This document shows positions 13,875 to 15,595 of a stretch of DNA of 15,595 nt, in pieces. The position numbers and the translations under genes were made by a program. The DNA is from an uncultured Blautia sp. Lineage in GTDB: Bacteria > Bacillota > Clostridia > Lachnospirales > Lachnospiraceae. Each line of letters opens with the position of its first letter. Position 1 is the first letter of the stretch. Where the stretch lies: positions 1-15,595 of the forward strand of contig CAKRKL010000036.1 of assembly GCA_934358405.1 (NCBI GenBank), read 5' to 3'. The notes under the pieces were generated by a model that saw nothing but the letters and a program-made list of their open reading frames with translations, searched no databases and was not told the DNA's origin.

Positions 13875-15595
13875 GTGAAGAAAAAAACACTTGTGCCTCT
13901 TATCGTTTTTTTGCTGGGCATATGTCTTATCAGTTTCATTGTATACAAAACAAATGCCCATGAGGAAGAACAAAAGCACACAACGGCACAATTAAATGCT
14001 ACTACTTATGGTGAACGTATAAAGAATGAAATTACAGATGGAATGGAAATTACGGATGTTCTGAAACAGATTTTGATCAGTGAAGATGGAGAGCTTAATC
14101 AGTTTGATACGGTTGCAAAGAATATTATGTCTGACTCCATTGAAAGTATTCAGCTCGCTCCCAATGGTGTTGTAACAGATATTTATCCTGCCGAAGGAAA
14201 TGAGGCAGGTAAGATTGACCTGCTCCATGATAAAGACCGCCAAGAAATTTCCTGTTATGCCAGAGACAACCATACCCTGGTTACACAAGGCCCCTTCGAA
14301 TTGAAGCAAGGCGGCTATGGACTTGCTGTCCGTAATCCGGTTTATCTGAAGGATAACAATGGGCAGGAATATTTCTGGGGATTTACTATTGTTATTTTAC
14401 GTGTTCCAGATATTTTTTCGGACTCGATCAGTGCACTCTCAGACTTTGGCTATGAATATAAGCTTTCAAAAACAGTCGCTCCCTGGGATAACACTTATGA
14501 AGTTGTTTATCAGTCAGATGGCTCAATAATTCATCCTGTTTCTTATGATTTTACAATAGGTGAGGAAAACTGGAAATTTGAGGTAATGCCTGAAGGTGGA
14601 TGGCAAAATACTGCGTTTATAGCTTTAACCAGCGGATTTTTTGCCTCTATTGTCTTACTTCTGTCAGGTCTTACCAGGGTTTGGTTAGTATCTAAGGAAA
14701 ATAAAAACAAATTTCAAATACTGGCACACATAGATTCTCTTACAAATATTTACAACCGCTATGGATTTGACGAATTAGCAGAGAAGATGATTGCAGAAAA
14801 TCCAAAAGCACATTTCATAGCCGCGTTCCTTGATATAGATGACTTTAAATTAATTAATGATATCTATGGGCATGCCTATGGAGACAAAGCATTAAAGAAT
14901 CTGGCCGATAATATGAAAGCATTTTTTCCATCTGATGCGTTGCTGGGCAGAAACGGCGGTGATGAATTCTGCATTCTTCTGCCAAGCAATGCCGGTGAAG
15001 CTGCTGCGAAACAGCTGCAGCAATTCACCAGGATTCCAAAGACGTTCTCATGCAATGGGCAAGAACATCAATTTTATATTTCTCTTGGATATGCGGAATA
15101 TCCGGACTTTGCATCAAACTGTTCACAGCTCATGCGTTGTGCAGATGCAGCACTTTATGAGGTTAAGCTCCATGGAAAAAATGGATGTATGGCATACAAA
15201 GAAGGACTTCGATCAAGAGTTCGCAAGCAGCTTGGATTTGCACTTAAGGATATCTCTGAACACCTTCCGGGTGCATTTATTATTTACAAAGCGGATAAAA
15301 AAGAGGATGAGCTTTTCTATGCAAACCATGAGTTTCTCCATATGACCGGATATAAAGACATGGAAGAGCTTTTTAGGCTTACAAAGAGAAGCTTCCGCAA
15401 CCTGATCCGGGAAGATGAACGACAGCAGATCGAATCAAGCATCTGGGAACAGATTGATAATGGCAATGAAAATGACTATATTCATTTTCATCTTCGAAAA
15501 GCTGACGGATCCTATCTTTCTGTGCTTGACCATGGCAGAATCGTAGAGAATCAACAATACGGCAGAGTATTTTATGTAATGTTTATGGACTGGAA
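13875..15595 (+). CDS. Membrane-bound CHASE-GGDEF-PAS sensor protein, probable diguanylate cyclase (3' end cut by window)
   Basis: 573 codons are visible before the right edge with no stop. A first membrane helix (about 5-24) is followed by an outside domain resembling CHASE (about 30-235), with the typical APNGVV...YP stretch at 95-105 and GGYGLAVRNPVY at 146-157. A second helix spans about 247-268. The GGDEF domain (about 277-445) has LDIDDFKLINDIYGH and an intact GGDEF at 361-365, so cyclase activity is likely; the RxxD inhibitory site is missing (FFPSDALLGRN precedes the motif). From about 456 a PAS domain begins. An EAL or second GGDEF domain often follows in such proteins but lies outside the window. 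The GTG at 13875 is fixed by GAGGTGA five bases upstream and a TAA directly before it. It senses an external small molecule; which one is unknown. Confidence 0.92.
   Translation, partial: MKKKTLVPLIVFLLGICLISFIVYKTNAHEEEQKHTTAQLNATTYGERIKNEITDGMEITDVLKQILISEDGELNQFDTVAKNIMSDSIESIQLAPNGVVTDIYPAEGNEAGKIDLLHDKDRQEISCYARDNHTLVTQGPFELKQGGYGLAVRNPVYLKDNNGQEYFWGFTIVILRVPDIFSDSISALSDFGYEYKLSKTVAPWDNTYEVVYQSDGSIIHPVSYDFTIGEENWKFEVMPEGGWQNTAFIALTSGFFASIVLLLSGLTRVWLVSKENKNKFQILAHIDSLTNIYNRYGFDELAEKMIAENPKAHFIAAFLDIDDFKLINDIYGHAYGDKALKNLADNMKAFFPSDALLGRNGGDEFCILLPSNAGEAAAKQLQQFTRIPKTFSCNGQEHQFYISLGYAEYPDFASNCSQLMRCADAALYEVKLHGKNGCMAYKEGLRSRVRKQLGFALKDISEHLPGAFIIYKADKKEDELFYANHEFLHMTGYKDMEELFRLTKRSFRNLIREDERQQIESSIWEQIDNGNENDYIHFHLRKADGSYLSVLDHGRIVENQQYGRVFYVMFMDW

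Noticed and set aside
13595..14309. Minus-strand frames opposite the permease end and the CHASE-GGDEF start
   Set aside because: The plus-strand reading shows a ribosome site, membrane helix and CHASE domain over the same bases.
1..15595. CRISPR arrays, tRNA/rRNA genes, insertion sequences, prophage or attachment sites
   Set aside because: I saw no regularly spaced repeats, cloverleaf sequence, transposase, integrase or terminal repeats by eye. A tRNAscan and repeat search would be the decisive check.

Overview
The window looks like chromosomal DNA of a low-to-moderate GC Gram-positive Firmicute, most likely a gut Lachnospiraceae (Blautia/Roseburia/Dorea-like). That is an inference from strong AGGAGG-type ribosome binding sites, sigma-A promoters (TTGACA-N17-TAATAT), intrinsic terminators, and the gene mix: a cytoplasmic GH3 beta-glucosidase with a C-terminal extension, LarE, an HtrA with one PDZ domain, and large GGDEF sensor proteins. 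I cannot name the species. I saw no insertion sequence, prophage, CRISPR array, tRNA or rRNA. The segment reads as ordinary core/accessory chromosome.

Layout: everything from the left edge to about 10.5 kb is on the minus strand, and everything from about 10.65 kb to the right edge is on the plus strand. The divergence point is the intergenic region 10506-10734. Minus strand, in transcription order: (i) a YhcH/EbgC-type sugar protein, an acyltransferase-3 membrane protein and a 69-residue acidic protein form a tight operon (10505 to 8705) from an extended -10 promoter; (ii) cysK then larE (8559 to 6765) form a sulfur-related pair behind a near-consensus promoter with an overlapping inverted repeat, ending in a strong terminator; (iii) a GH3 beta-glucosidase then a GtrA-like membrane protein (6500 to 3547), with a hairpin and a palindrome in the promoter/leader and a strong terminator; (iv) htrA alone (3347 to 1938), preceded by four helically phased direct repeats and followed by its own terminator; (v) a HAD phosphatase and then a GGDEF-receiver protein that runs off the left edge.

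Plus strand: a two-gene ABC exporter (MacB/LolD-type ATPase plus an FtsX-like permease with two FtsX modules) behind a TTGACA-N17-TAATAT promoter with a perfect 16-bp palindrome across the -10. It is followed by a separately promoted CHASE-TM-GGDEF-PAS protein that runs off the right edge. Both ends of the window therefore carry probable diguanylate cyclases with intact GGDEF motifs, one apparently cytoplasmic with an RxxD inhibitory site and one membrane-bound without it.

I found no convincing wholly new system. The most informative unexplained structures are regulatory: the 11-bp-phased repeat array at htrA, the palindrome at the ABC exporter promoter, and the inverted repeat at cysK. Among proteins, the acidic 69-residue protein coupled to the acyltransferase, the GH3 C-terminal extension, and the cysteine cluster at the start of the left-edge GGDEF protein deserve a second look.
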